The notes under the pieces: model-generated | The model's database searches: none | Seen by the model: only the letters and a program-made list of their open reading frames with translations | What the model was told of the DNA's origin: nothing | Shown: positions 41,342 through 49,929 of the stretch, piece by piece | Position numbering within the stretch: position 1 is the first letter of the stretch | Layout of the letters: each line of letters starts with the position of its first letter | Made by a program: the position numbers and the translations under genes | From: CAVVXX01 sp963707975 | GTDB lineage: Bacteria > Pseudomonadota > Alphaproteobacteria > Micropepsales > Micropepsaceae | Assembly: GCA_963707975.1 (NCBI GenBank) | Contig: OY970177.1 | Location: forward strand, 1,984,001 to 2,048,000 | Reading direction: 5' to 3' | DNA length: 64,000 bases

Positions 41342-42450
41342 GGCGGCATTTTATCAAATAGCGCCGCCTCGAAATGCTTGATCGCGGCATCCCAGGCGAA
41401 ATTTGACCAAAAGCGCTGATGCGCGGCACGCCCCAGCCGAATAGCTGTGCCGGAATTGTCTGGCATCTTCAGCAATGCGCTCTGCACCGCCGCGCCGTCC
41501 GCGCCATCAACCAGCAAGCCCGTTTGTCCTTCCAGCATGGCGTCGGCTGTGCCGCCATCTGTGCCGGCAAGTGACGGCACGCCGAACGCCGCGGCCTCAA
41601 GAAACACGATCCCAAAACCTTCCACCGAGTCAGGCTCGCGCCGGTTGGGCAGGGCAAACACATTGGCCGCTGCTAGAAGCGCCGCTTTCTCGGCTTCGGC
41701 AATGTGGCCATAGAAATGGACGCGGTTTGCGATGCCGAGTTTTTCCGCCAAAGCCGCAAGCCGCGCTTTGTCGGCGCCCTTGCCGATGATGTCGTAAACA
41801 ATGTCAGGATGCGTGCGCTGCAAGGCGGGAATCGCCTGCAGCACCATGTCGATGCCCTTGCGCGGTTCCAGCCGCGCGATGGTGAGAATGCGCCCGCCGC
41901 CCTTGGCCGCGCGCGGGGTGAAGGTGCGCGTGGCGCCAGTGAGCGGCTCGACGCCTGGCGGGATCACGCGCAGTTCGGTTTTGCCACCGATAAACGGCTT
42001 GGCCAGATTGGCGGTGAAGTGCGAATTGGCGGCGATGATGTCTGCTTTGGCAAGGCACGCAATCATGCGCCGTTCCTTGATGCTGCCGGGCCGCGCCAGA
42101 AACTCGCTGCCATGGGCGAGGCAAAAAACGCGAGTGTGCGCCAGCGTTCGCGGCGGCAGCAGTTCCAGGCTTTTCCATGTGTCGGTTACAATCGCGCGTA
42201 CGCTGCCCTTCGAGATGCGGGCCGCCACCGCACGCGCTTTGCGCCAACGCAAGAGCGGCCGCAAGCCGCCGAAGCGGTTGATGGGATAGGTGCATACTTC
42301 GTCCACTTTGCGCGCGGCGCCCGTGCTGGAAGCATCGCAATAGACGGCGATCTCATGCCTGCGCCTTGCCAGCGCGTCGGCAAGCCCCGTCACATAAATC
42401 TGCGTGACGCCTATATCGGGCAGGAAATTCTGGGTGGCGAACAGAATCAT
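41338..42450 (-). CDS. GT4-family glycosyltransferase
   Basis: 370-aa GT-B fold glycosyltransferase. N-terminal Rossmann half starts MILFATQNFLPDIGVTQIYV; the donor half has ILTIARLEPRKGIDMVLQAI, IIGKGADKARLAALAEKLGI, VHFYGHIAEAEKAALL and the EPDSVEGFGIVFLEAAAFGVP motif that carries the donor-binding Glu. Likely acts in lipopolysaccharide or exopolysaccharide assembly; no other polysaccharide genes are nearby. Confidence 0.9.
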   Translation of the reverse strand: MILFATQNFLPDIGVTQIYVTGLADALARRRHEIAVYCDASSTGAARKVDEVCTYPINRFGGLRPLLRWRKARAVAARISKGSVRAIVTDTWKSLELLPPRTLAHTRVFCLAHGSEFLARPGSIKERRMIACLAKADIIAANSHFTANLAKPFIGGKTELRVIPPGVEPLTGATRTFTPRAAKGGGRILTIARLEPRKGIDMVLQAIPALQRTHPDIVYDIIGKGADKARLAALAEKLGIANRVHFYGHIAEAEKAALLAAANVFALPNRREPDSVEGFGIVFLEAAAFGVPSLAGTDGGTADAMLEGQTGLLVDGADGAAVQSALLKMPDNSGTAIRLGRAAHQRFWSNFAWDAAIKHFEAALFDKMPP

Positions 42451-42522
42451 AAGGGCTGCTTGTGAGGGATGGGGGGCCGAGCGTCAATTGTTTCGGGCCG
42501 TGCCCTCGCTTAATAAGGCCCC

Positions 42523-43848
42523 ATGGGAGACAGCTTCGACCTGATTATCCGCAATGGCATTGCCGCCACGCCCAAGGGCATCGGCGCCGCCGACATCGGC
42601 GTAAGGGGCGGGCGGATTGCCGCCGTGGGTTCGCTGGGCGCGGCTTCGGCCGCGCAAATCTTCGACGCCAAAGGCCTCCACGTGTTGCCGGGCGTGATCG
42701 ACAGCCAGGTGCATTTCCGCGAGCCCGGCAACACGCACAAGGAAGATCTGGAAACAGGCAGCCGCGCGGCGGTGCTGGGGGGCGTGACAGCTGTGTTCGA
42801 AATGCCCAACACCGATCCGCCGACGACGAGTGCTGCGGCCATTGCCGACAAGCTCATGCGCGCCAAGGGCCGCATGCATTGCGACCATGCTTTCTACGTG
42901 GGGGCCACGCCTGCGAATGTGGCCGAGCTGGCAGACCTCGAAAAATTGCCGGGGGTGGCCGGCGTGAAAGCGTTTTTGGGTTCTTCCACCGGAACCCTGT
43001 TGCTCGATCACGAGAAAGACATTCTGGCGGCGCTGAAATCGGGTAAGCGCCGGATGGCGGTGCATTCGGAAGACGAAGCGCGATTGCGCGAGCGCAAGCC
43101 TTTGGCCCTGCACGGCCATGTCGAAACACATCCCGTGTGGCGCGACGTAGAAACCGCGCGTGGTTCGACTGAGCGCGTGTTGCGCCTCGCGCGGGAAGCC
43201 AAGCGCAAATTGCATGTGCTGCATGTGACGACGGCCGAGGAATTGCCACTGCTGGCGGCCGCGCGCGATTTCGCAACCTGCGAGGTCACGCCACAACATC
43301 TGACGCTCACCGCGCCCGAATGCTACGAGCGGCTCGGCACATATGCGCAGATGAACCCGCCCATTCGTGAGGCGCGCCACCGCGATGCCTTATGGAAGGC
43401 CGTGCGCGACAGCTTGTTCGATGTCGTGGGTTCCGATCACGCGCCGCACACGCGCGGCGAGAAGGACAAAACCTACCCCGATACGCCGGCCGGCATGCCG
43501 GGCGTGCAGACACTGGTGACCATTCTGCTCGATCACGTGAATGCCGGGCGGCTTTCGCTCAAGCGTTTCGTCGAACTCACAAGCGCTGGGCCTCAACGCA
43601 TCTTCGGCATCGCGGGCAAAGGCAGCATTGCGGAAAATTTCGACGCAGATTTCACCATTGTCGATTTGAGAGCGCGCCGCAAAATCGAAAACAGATGGAT
43701 TGTTTCACGCTGCGGCTGGACCCCGTTTGACGGGATGGAAACCACCGGCTGGCCAGTGGCCACCATCATCCGCGGAAACATCGTCATGCGCGATGGCGCG
43801 CTTCTCGCACCCGGCGGAGGCGAACCCATCCGCTTCAATGAAGCGTGA
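42523..43848 (+). CDS. dihydroorotase-family amidohydrolase
   Basis: 441-aa amidohydrolase (type I dihydroorotase group). The metal-binding HxH motif of most relatives reads QVH here (GVIDSQVHFREPG), so the first His is Gln. Other active-site elements are present: the carboxylated Lys in VAGVKAFLGSSTG, His in MAVHSEDEAR, His in HVLHVTTAEE and Asp in VVGSDHAPHTRGEK. The likely reaction is ring closure of carbamoyl aspartate in pyrimidine synthesis; no aspartate carbamoyltransferase gene is adjacent. The stop overlaps the convergent usg gene by 14 bases. Confidence 0.85.
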   Translation: MGDSFDLIIRNGIAATPKGIGAADIGVRGGRIAAVGSLGAASAAQIFDAKGLHVLPGVIDSQVHFREPGNTHKEDLETGSRAAVLGGVTAVFEMPNTDPPTTSAAAIADKLMRAKGRMHCDHAFYVGATPANVAELADLEKLPGVAGVKAFLGSSTGTLLLDHEKDILAALKSGKRRMAVHSEDEARLRERKPLALHGHVETHPVWRDVETARGSTERVLRLAREAKRKLHVLHVTTAEELPLLAAARDFATCEVTPQHLTLTAPECYERLGTYAQMNPPIREARHRDALWKAVRDSLFDVVGSDHAPHTRGEKDKTYPDTPAGMPGVQTLVTILLDHVNAGRLSLKRFVELTSAGPQRIFGIAGKGSIAENFDADFTIVDLRARRKIENRWIVSRCGWTPFDGMETTGWPVATIIRGNIVMRDGALLAPGGGEPIRFNEA

Positions 43849-44098
43849 ATTCGCCGCTGGCGTATTTGAGATCCGTGGGCACGATAATACCGCTCGCCGC
43901 CACGCGCACCGAATGAAGGCGCCCTGCGAGATTGCTTTCCCAGAAGCGCAGAAAACGCGCGAGCACGGGAAAGCGCGGGACCAGATCATATTCCTGCCAG
44001 ATGAAGGTTTGCAGCACCGCAGGGTGATCCGGCATGTGGTAGAGAATCTCGGCCGTGGTAAGCCGGTAGCCTTTCAACGCCAGCGCCATAGTACTCAT
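43835..44098 (-). CDS. Usg-family protein
   Basis: 87-aa protein typical of Alphaproteobacteria. The core GYRLTTAEILYHMPDHPAVL, QTFIWQEYDLVPRFPVLARF and LRFWESNLAGRLHSVRVA is the Usg signature. The start at 44098 follows GGGGG with a five-base gap; the open frame goes on to 44248 (50 extra residues) without a ribosome binding site. Function unknown; Usg is named for a gene upstream of trp in other bacteria, but no trp gene is here. Confidence 0.85.
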   Translation of the reverse strand: MSTMALALKGYRLTTAEILYHMPDHPAVLQTFIWQEYDLVPRFPVLARFLRFWESNLAGRLHSVRVAASGIIVPTDLKYASGEFTLH

Positions 44099-44356
44099 GG
44101 CTACCCCCAATAACTCCGCCTCAATACTTTCCGTTCCGTCATCATTGCACAACACCGTTACCAAGGCTTTGAGAAAGCGCGCCTGCGCCCTATGCTTGAC
44201 GGCAGGGACAAATTCCGCTGCCTTCCTTAAGTCTTGAATGGTATCCATGATTCAAGGCGTCTTTGGGGCCTTGCGGATTCAGAATGAAGGCGTTGGCAGC
44301 ACTGGCGCGCGAGTGCTGCGGCGCACGGCAAGATGAAGGGCATCATTCGCTAGCAG

Positions 44357-45016
44357 ATGGATTATCTCTTCCTCATCATCAGCGGGGCTGTGATCGGTGT
44401 GATAGTGGCAGCACCCATCGGGCCGGTGAATCTCATCTGCATTCGCCGCACGCTCGCTTACGGCTCGTTGCACGGGTTTCTGTCTGGGTTAGGAGCGGCT
44501 CTAGGCGATGGTATCTTTGCCATCATCACCGCGTTCGGCCTTACCGCTATCGCGCAGCTGATCGAAGGCTATTCTATTCCCTTGCAAATCGTCGGCGGCG
44601 TGATGCTGCTGGGTTTCGGCTGGCACACCTTTCATGCCGATCCCACTTGCGTGCAGGACAAGATGGCGACGCCGGCGGGCGATCTTCCTTTCTTCGCGCG
44701 CGTGGTGCGCGATGTGTTCTCGACGCTGGCGCTCACGCTCACCAACCCGGCGACGCTGTTGGGCTTTGCCGCGCTGTTCGCGGGCCTTGGCAGCATCGTC
44801 GACGAGAAGGCGAGCTTTTTGGCTGCGGCCGTAACCGTGGGCGGCGTGGCGGCTGGCTCCGCCGGATGGTGGTTCACCATCACCACCATCACCGCCATTT
44901 TCCATAAGCGCATCGACAGCGGCATCATGCGCCGCATCAATCAAATTTCCGGCATTGCCGTGGGGCTTTTTGGGGTGGCCGTGCTTGTTCATCTGGTGAC
45001 ATCCAAATTCATCTGA
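44357..45016 (+). CDS. LysE-family amino-acid exporter
   Basis: 219-aa membrane protein with six helices. It begins MDYLFLIISGAVIGVIVAA then PIGPVNLICIRRTLAYG, the LysE/RhtB opening with the PIGP motif; LTLTNPATLLGFAALFAG is the second conserved region. Likely exports an amino acid or derivative. Single gene. Confidence 0.88.
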   Translation: MDYLFLIISGAVIGVIVAAPIGPVNLICIRRTLAYGSLHGFLSGLGAALGDGIFAIITAFGLTAIAQLIEGYSIPLQIVGGVMLLGFGWHTFHADPTCVQDKMATPAGDLPFFARVVRDVFSTLALTLTNPATLLGFAALFAGLGSIVDEKASFLAAAVTVGGVAAGSAGWWFTITTITAIFHKRIDSGIMRRINQISGIAVGLFGVAVLVHLVTSKFI

Positions 45017-45154
45017 CTGTTACTGGCGCGCCCGCGTTCACATCAATGTCAACCATGTAACAGCCGCGCCCTTTTCAATTCGGCCCGGGCTGTGACATCA
45101 TTCGGTCAATGGCGGGCGAGGGGCCGAATGGCCCCCGTGAGTGGAGTAACGGGG

Positions 45155-46417
45155 ATGACGTCCGAAATCGCCGTGATGAACCAGCGCGCTGTGGCGCTGG
45201 CGGCGGATTTCGCGGTGACGCTGATCGACGGCGGCACGGTGGTGGTGCGCAATGAGCAGCGCAAGCTGTTCATCCTGGCCGAAGGCCAGCCCGTCGCCAT
45301 CATGTTTTTTGGTCTCGCTGATATGCTTGGCCACCCCTGGGATCATCTGATTGAGCATTTCCAGACCACGCATCGCAAGGATGGCGCGAGGCCCCATGTG
45401 CGCGATTACAGTACGGCCTTCACCGCCATGCTCGACAATCTGGACGAATTCTTCCCGCCCGAACGGCAGAAGGAAGATTACCGGAGGCTATTGGCTTCCG
45501 TGTTCCGGCACATCTTTGCTTACGCGCAATTCCTGCGCGAAAGCAGCGAAGACCCGGCGCTGATGGCCGACGATACGCGTGTTCTTGGAGCCGCTATCGA
45601 GCGTGTCTGGCGCGAATATCAGCAGCGAGAAGACGGCACCCCGCGCCGTGATCTGCCCTGCTTTCCGCAGGACTTCGCGGCCAAGGTGCTCTCGCGGCAT
45701 GCGGGCCAGATCAACGAGCTGATCGGTTATGGCTTCGGCCAGTTCACGCTGTCGAAAGACGCGGTACAACGTCTCAACGACATCGCCGGCTTCTGCGTCA
45801 CCAAGGATTTGTTTCTTGAGGATGTTTCCGGGCTGGTGTTTGCCGGTTTCGGTTCCGAAGACCGTTATCCCTCTGTCGTCACCTATTATGTCTCGGCCGT
45901 GGTGGACGGCATCGCCAAGCGCAGCGAGGTGAGCGTCGACACGATTGACAACGAAACGCGCTCCAAAGTGCGCGTCTTCGCCGACAGCGAAGTCACACAC
46001 GCCTTCCTGCGTGGCATCGATTTCAACCTTGAGCGGCGGCTCTATGCGGGCTTTCGCATGCTGCTGCACGGCGTGGTGGACGAGGTGATCGCTGCCTTCC
46101 CGAACGCCGCGCCCGGCGTGCGCGAGGAATTGCGCAAACGCTTCCAGACCGATTTCGTGCCGCGCTATTTCGACGCTTTTCGCGGCATGATCGGCGAATA
46201 TCAGCAGCAGGCCTTCATCAACCCCGTGCTGCGCGTACTGGAAATCGCGGGCCGCAACGAGCTCGCCGAAACCGCGCGCAGCCTGGTCGAGCTAAATGTC
46301 TTTAAAAAGCGTATCATGGCACAGAAGGAAACCGTGGGCGGTGCGATTGATGTTGCCATCATCAGCCGCGATGCTGGATTCCAGTGGTGGTCAAAGCCGG
46401 GAGCTTCCAATGGCTAA
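45155..46417 (+). CDS. proteasome-type Ntn-hydrolase, long uncharacterised bacterial form
   Basis: 420-aa cytosolic protein. Its N terminus, TSEIAVMNQRAVALAADFAV after the initiator Met, matches the proteasome beta/HslV layout. Thr would be residue 1 after Met removal, and Asp is exactly at position 17 (ALAADFAV). A Lys in RKLFIL (position 36) matches Lys33, and FGLADML stands where the Gly47 region should be. The remaining 350 residues are mostly helical and unlike HslV or Anbu. The start at 45155 follows GGAGTAAC; the open frame to 45092 is not used. It overlaps the next gene by eight bases. Activity and substrate are unknown. Confidence 0.7.
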   Translation: MTSEIAVMNQRAVALAADFAVTLIDGGTVVVRNEQRKLFILAEGQPVAIMFFGLADMLGHPWDHLIEHFQTTHRKDGARPHVRDYSTAFTAMLDNLDEFFPPERQKEDYRRLLASVFRHIFAYAQFLRESSEDPALMADDTRVLGAAIERVWREYQQREDGTPRRDLPCFPQDFAAKVLSRHAGQINELIGYGFGQFTLSKDAVQRLNDIAGFCVTKDLFLEDVSGLVFAGFGSEDRYPSVVTYYVSAVVDGIAKRSEVSVDTIDNETRSKVRVFADSEVTHAFLRGIDFNLERRLYAGFRMLLHGVVDEVIAAFPNAAPGVREELRKRFQTDFVPRYFDAFRGMIGEYQQQAFINPVLRVLEIAGRNELAETARSLVELNVFKKRIMAQKETVGGAIDVAIISRDAGFQWWSKPGASNG

Positions 46418-46814
46418 TAAACAATCCTTGCAGCAGGGCGCCGAGCGCCTCGATGCCGTGGTGCGTGAAGTGCGTGAGCGCCAGCGGGCGTTCAGCGAGA
46501 GCGCGGTGACACGCACCACAGTGTTAAGCCCATCGGAAGTGTGGTCGAAGAAGTTCCTATCGCAGGGCATCGGCCCCGACCATGTGGCCTACGACAAGCC
46601 CATCGCCTGCTTCGAGGACGGCACCTGCCTGCCGCCGCGCAATCAGTTAATGCGTGAGCTTGAGGCTCGCGCCTCGGGGCGGCACGCCGCGCCGAAGATT
46701 GCGCCTGCGGTCAATCCTGCGGCGCCAATTGGTAATGCTCCCATGCGCCATCCCTTTGCAGCCGACAAGCCGAAGCGCAAGCGCTCGTGGCTGGCGTGGC
46801 TGCTTTTAGGCTGA
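46410..46814 (+). CDS. 134-aa partner of the proteasome-like protein
   Basis: Overlaps the end of the Ntn-hydrolase gene by eight bases (ATGGCTAA), so it is translationally coupled. Sequence: an N-terminal charged helix (GAERLDAVVREVRERQRAF), a central region with two Cys (ACFEDGTCLPPRNQLMREL), an Ala/Pro-rich linker, and a basic then hydrophobic end (KPKRKRSWLAWLLLG). No family recognised. The end could be a membrane tag or docking tail for a partner ring; that is inference. Confidence 0.6.
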   Translation: MANKQSLQQGAERLDAVVREVRERQRAFSESAVTRTTVLSPSEVWSKKFLSQGIGPDHVAYDKPIACFEDGTCLPPRNQLMRELEARASGRHAAPKIAPAVNPAAPIGNAPMRHPFAADKPKRKRSWLAWLLLG

Positions 46815-46817
46815 GGA

Positions 46818-47270
46818 TTACTCCCCAATTCCCATCCCGCGCGCGCTTTGCGCAATGATGCGGCGCGTTTCGCTCCATAGTTCGTAGCGGTCAAGTTCGG
46901 CGTAAGCCACCCAGCGTGCATCCTTGGCATCCGAAGCGGCTTTGGGTTCGCCCTTGGTGACCCGCGCGGTGAAATCGATCAACACGTAATGTTTGGCCAC
47001 TTCGCCTTCCGTGCGGGGGGCAATGAAGTCGACCGCATCGGTGAGGCCGAGGATTTCGATTTCGAGGCCGGTTTCCTCGCGCACTTCGCGCAGCAATGCC
47101 GCACGCAGTGTTTCGCCCCATTCCACCTTGCCGCCGGGAATGCTCCATTCGTCCCGGCGCGGTTCACCTGCACGTTGGATCAGAAGCACCTCGCCTTTAG
47201 CATTCCAGATCACCGCGCCCACGGCAACGGTGGGTAAGTCGCGAGCCGGCGTGGACGGGTTCGTCATCAT
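46818..47270 (-). CDS. Nudix hydrolase
   Basis: 150-aa pyrophosphohydrolase. The Nudix box is complete: GGKVEWGETLRAALLREVRE then ETGLEIE. Strands TVAVGAVIWNAKGEVLLIQR and HYVLIDFTARVTKGEP flank it. The start is taken at ATGATG (47270/47267) just after TAGGA; the open frame to 47480 runs antisense through the SRAP gene. Likely a MutT/NUDT-like nucleotide cleaner; the substrate is not predictable. Confidence 0.9.
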   Translation of the reverse strand: MMTNPSTPARDLPTVAVGAVIWNAKGEVLLIQRAGEPRRDEWSIPGGKVEWGETLRAALLREVREETGLEIEILGLTDAVDFIAPRTEGEVAKHYVLIDFTARVTKGEPKAASDAKDARWVAYAELDRYELWSETRRIIAQSARGMGIGE

Positions 47271-47303
47271 TCCTATTCTACCGCGGTCAGGAAGGCGTGA
47301 GTC

Positions 47304-47999
47304 ATGTGCGGGCGGTTTGCCATCGCGGTGTGGGCGGGGGAAATGCGCGAGGTTTTCGGCGTGATAGGCGAGGAGATGCCGCCGCGCTTCAATGTCGGGC
47401 CAGAGCAGAACATCGCCGCCATCCTGCTTGAGGAGGGCGAGCGGCGGCTGGCGATGCTGCGCTAGGGCTTTCCTGTGCAATTGCCGGGCGAGCCAAAGCC
47501 GAAACTAGTCATCAATGCGCGCGGCGAAACGGTGGATAGCAAACCCACTTTCCGTGATGCTTTCCGCGATCACCGCTGCTTGATCCCGGCGAGTGGTTTC
47601 TATGAGTGGAAAACGGCGGGCAGGGCTGCGAAGCAGCCATTTTATGTTCGCCCAAAGAATGGCCGGCCTTACGCCATGGCCGGCATCTGGGAGCGCCGTA
47701 GGGAAAAGGACGGCAGCAATATCGAATACACGGCCATCGTCACCTGCGAAGCCAATGAACGCCTGCATCCAATACATGAGCGCATGCCCGTGGTTCTCAT
47801 GCCTACCGATTGGAACGCCTGGCTGTCGGGTTCGCCCGAGGCTGCGAAGGCGCTCATCCGGCCTGCGCCGGATGATTTCTTCGAGGCCTATCCGGTCAGC
47901 ACGGCCGTCAACCGTATGGCTAATGATGGGCCGGAGTTGAACTCGGCCACAGCAGCCGGACATACAGCCCCGGCAAACGACGCTGCTCTAAAGGCCTAG
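47304..47999 (+). pseudogene. SRAP-domain (HMCES/YedK) gene with an in-frame amber codon
   Basis: From ATG 47304 the frame reads MCGRFAIAVWAGEMREVFGV with the essential Cys2, then PRFNVGPEQN, and hits TAG at 47463-47465 after LAMLR. It continues in the same frame with GFPVQLPG, VINARGETV, FRDAFRDHRCLIPASGFYEW (catalytic Glu), HERMPVVL and on to 47999. In relatives the interrupted spot is the Trp of the MRWGL motif, so TGG to TAG explains it. The full protein would be about 231 aa, a DNA-protein crosslink shield at abasic sites. Nonfunctional unless the codon is read through. Confidence 0.8.
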
Positions 48000-48058
48000 T
48001 TTACAGCAATTACATCTACATGCCGTTGGCGGATCGCATCGGCAAACAGGAGAACATC

Positions 48059-48523
48059 ATGCGTTTGACGATACTGGCGGCGGCTGTCGCTGCCTTCGTG
48101 GGAATCGCGTTCAGTGAGGGTGCCATGGCAGGGGATCTGAGTGCAGCGGCCAATCAGGCCTTTCTCGCGGCCAACGCGGCAAAACCGAGCGTGGCAACGC
48201 GCCCAAGCGGATTGCAGTACCGCGTCATCAAGACCGGCCACGGCAAGACACCGAAAACCAGCGACATTGTGCAGGTCACCTATAAGGGCTGGATGATCGA
48301 CGGCACCGAATTCGACCAGACAAAGCCAGGCCAGCCAGCGGAATTCCCCGCCGGCCGCCTGATCCCCGGCTGGGTCGAAGCGCTTTCTTTGATGAAAGAG
48401 GGCGACGAATGGGAACTCGTTATCCCTTCGAACCTCGCCTATGGCGAAGCAGGCGCGGGCGGCGGGCTTATTCTGCCCAACCAGACGCTCGTATTTGACA
48501 TGACGCTGCTCAAGGTCAAATAG
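48059..48523 (+). CDS. FKBP-type peptidyl-prolyl isomerase, exported
   Basis: 154-aa protein with a signal peptide (LTILAAAVAAFVGIAFSEG then AMA). The FKBP core is intact: SGLQYRVIKTGHGKTPK, DIVQVTYKGWMIDGTEFDQT, RLIPGWVEALSLMKEGDEWE and IPSNLAYGEAGAGG. Periplasmic folding helper. ATG at 48059 follows AGGAG. Its stop overlaps the convergent FAD dehydrogenase gene. Confidence 0.93.
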   Translation: MRLTILAAAVAAFVGIAFSEGAMAGDLSAAANQAFLAANAAKPSVATRPSGLQYRVIKTGHGKTPKTSDIVQVTYKGWMIDGTEFDQTKPGQPAEFPAGRLIPGWVEALSLMKEGDEWELVIPSNLAYGEAGAGGGLILPNQTLVFDMTLLKVK

Positions 48524-49928
48524 ACGGCAGTAATTTTCCGGGATTGAGGATGTTGTTGGGGTCGAGCGTTCGCTTGAGTGCGCGCATGAGCTCCAATTCC
48601 GCCTTGTTTTTGTAAAGTGCAATGGCTTCGCGCTTGGCAAGCCCTATGCCATGTTCCGCGCTGATCGAGCCGCCCAGGCGGTGCGCTTCGTCGTGAACCA
48701 GACGTTCGATCTTGTCGCGCGCGGCCAGCAGCGCTGCATCTTTGCCGGGCGGCGCGCAAATGTTGAAATGAATATTGCCGTCGCCGATATGGCCGAAAGC
48801 GACAGGCCGCGCGCCGGGCAGGGCCTTCTTCACCACCCTGTCGGCGGCAGCCAGGAATTCAGGCACGCGCGCCAGTGGCACTGAAACATCATGCTTGAGC
48901 GAGGCGCCTTCCAACTTCTGCGCTTCAGAGAGCGATTCGCGTAAGCGCCACAGGCTGTTCCGTTCGCGCTCGCTTTTGGCGAAGACGGCGTCGGCGACTA
49001 GGCCGTCATCCATCGCTTTGGCAAGCGAGGCTTCGAGCGCGGGACCGGCGTCGAAGGCTGCCGGATTCGAGATTTCAGCCAGCACGAACCAGCCGGAATG
49101 CTTAGGCCGTGGGTCTGACGTGCCCGGAATGTGCTTGAGAACGAGATCAAGGCCCGCGCGCGACACCAGTTCGAACGCGTTGACGAGACCGCCGGTGGCT
49201 TCCTGCAGCCGGTTGAGCAGATCCAGCGCCGCATCAGCGCGTGAAATCGCAGCAAATACGGTGGCATATGAGTGCGGTTTGGCAAACAGCTTCAAGGCGC
49301 AAGCTGTGATGATTCCAAGCGTGCCTTCAGCGCCAATGAAAATCTGCTTGAGGTCGTAGCCGGTGTTGTCCTTACGCAAGCTCCGCATCAGGTCAAGCAC
49401 GGCGCCGTTGGCCAGCACTACCTCGATGCCCAGCACCAACTCGCGGGCCATGCCATAGCGCAGAACGCCAACGCCGCCCGCATTGGTGGAAAGATTGCCG
49501 CCGATGGTGCAGGAGCCCTCGGCCGCAAGCGAAAGCGGAAACAGCCTGTTCACACCGTCCGCCGCCTTTTGCACATTGGCAAGGATGACGCCAGCTTCCG
49601 CGACGAGCAGGTTCTCGCCCGGCTCGACAGCCAGGATGCGGTTCATCCGTTCCAGCGAAAGCAGCACTTCGCCTTGGGTGGGGATTTGCCCACCCACCAA
49701 TCCCGTGTTGCCGCCCTGTGGCACGATGGCCGTGACCGTTTCGTTGCAGATGGCAAGAATGCGCGCGACTGCCTCGGTAGTTTTCGGTTTGAGCAGCAGA
49801 GTGCTCTTGCCTTGCCAGCGTCCGCGCCATTCGGCCAGGTGCGGTGCGATTTCGTTGGCATCTTCGCTGAAGCCGCCCTGGCCCGCGGCCTCCTTCAGGC
49901 GGTTTGCTAGCGCAGGAGAAAGCGTCAT
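48516..49928 (-). CDS. FAD-linked D-2-hydroxyacid dehydrogenase (GlcD/D2HGDH group)
   Basis: 470-aa flavoprotein. The PCMH-type FAD domain shows VPQGGNTGLVGGQIPTQGEV, NLSTNAGGVGVLRYGMAREL and FIGAEGTLGIIT; the C-terminal domain shows FGHIGDGNIHFNI and SAEHGIGLAKREA. It oxidises a D-2-hydroxyacid such as D-lactate or D-2-hydroxyglutarate. The start at 49928 lies one base after the stop of the Sua5-type gene, so the two are in one transcript. Confidence 0.88.
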   Translation of the reverse strand: MTLSPALANRLKEAAGQGGFSEDANEIAPHLAEWRGRWQGKSTLLLKPKTTEAVARILAICNETVTAIVPQGGNTGLVGGQIPTQGEVLLSLERMNRILAVEPGENLLVAEAGVILANVQKAADGVNRLFPLSLAAEGSCTIGGNLSTNAGGVGVLRYGMARELVLGIEVVLANGAVLDLMRSLRKDNTGYDLKQIFIGAEGTLGIITACALKLFAKPHSYATVFAAISRADAALDLLNRLQEATGGLVNAFELVSRAGLDLVLKHIPGTSDPRPKHSGWFVLAEISNPAAFDAGPALEASLAKAMDDGLVADAVFAKSERERNSLWRLRESLSEAQKLEGASLKHDVSVPLARVPEFLAAADRVVKKALPGARPVAFGHIGDGNIHFNICAPPGKDAALLAARDKIERLVHDEAHRLGGSISAEHGIGLAKREAIALYKNKAELELMRALKRTLDPNNILNPGKLLPSI

Positions 49929-49929
49929 C

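Noticed and set aside
47271..47480. Upstream extension of the Nudix frame
   Set aside because: It is antisense to the SRAP gene; the Nudix domain begins after the ATGATG start.
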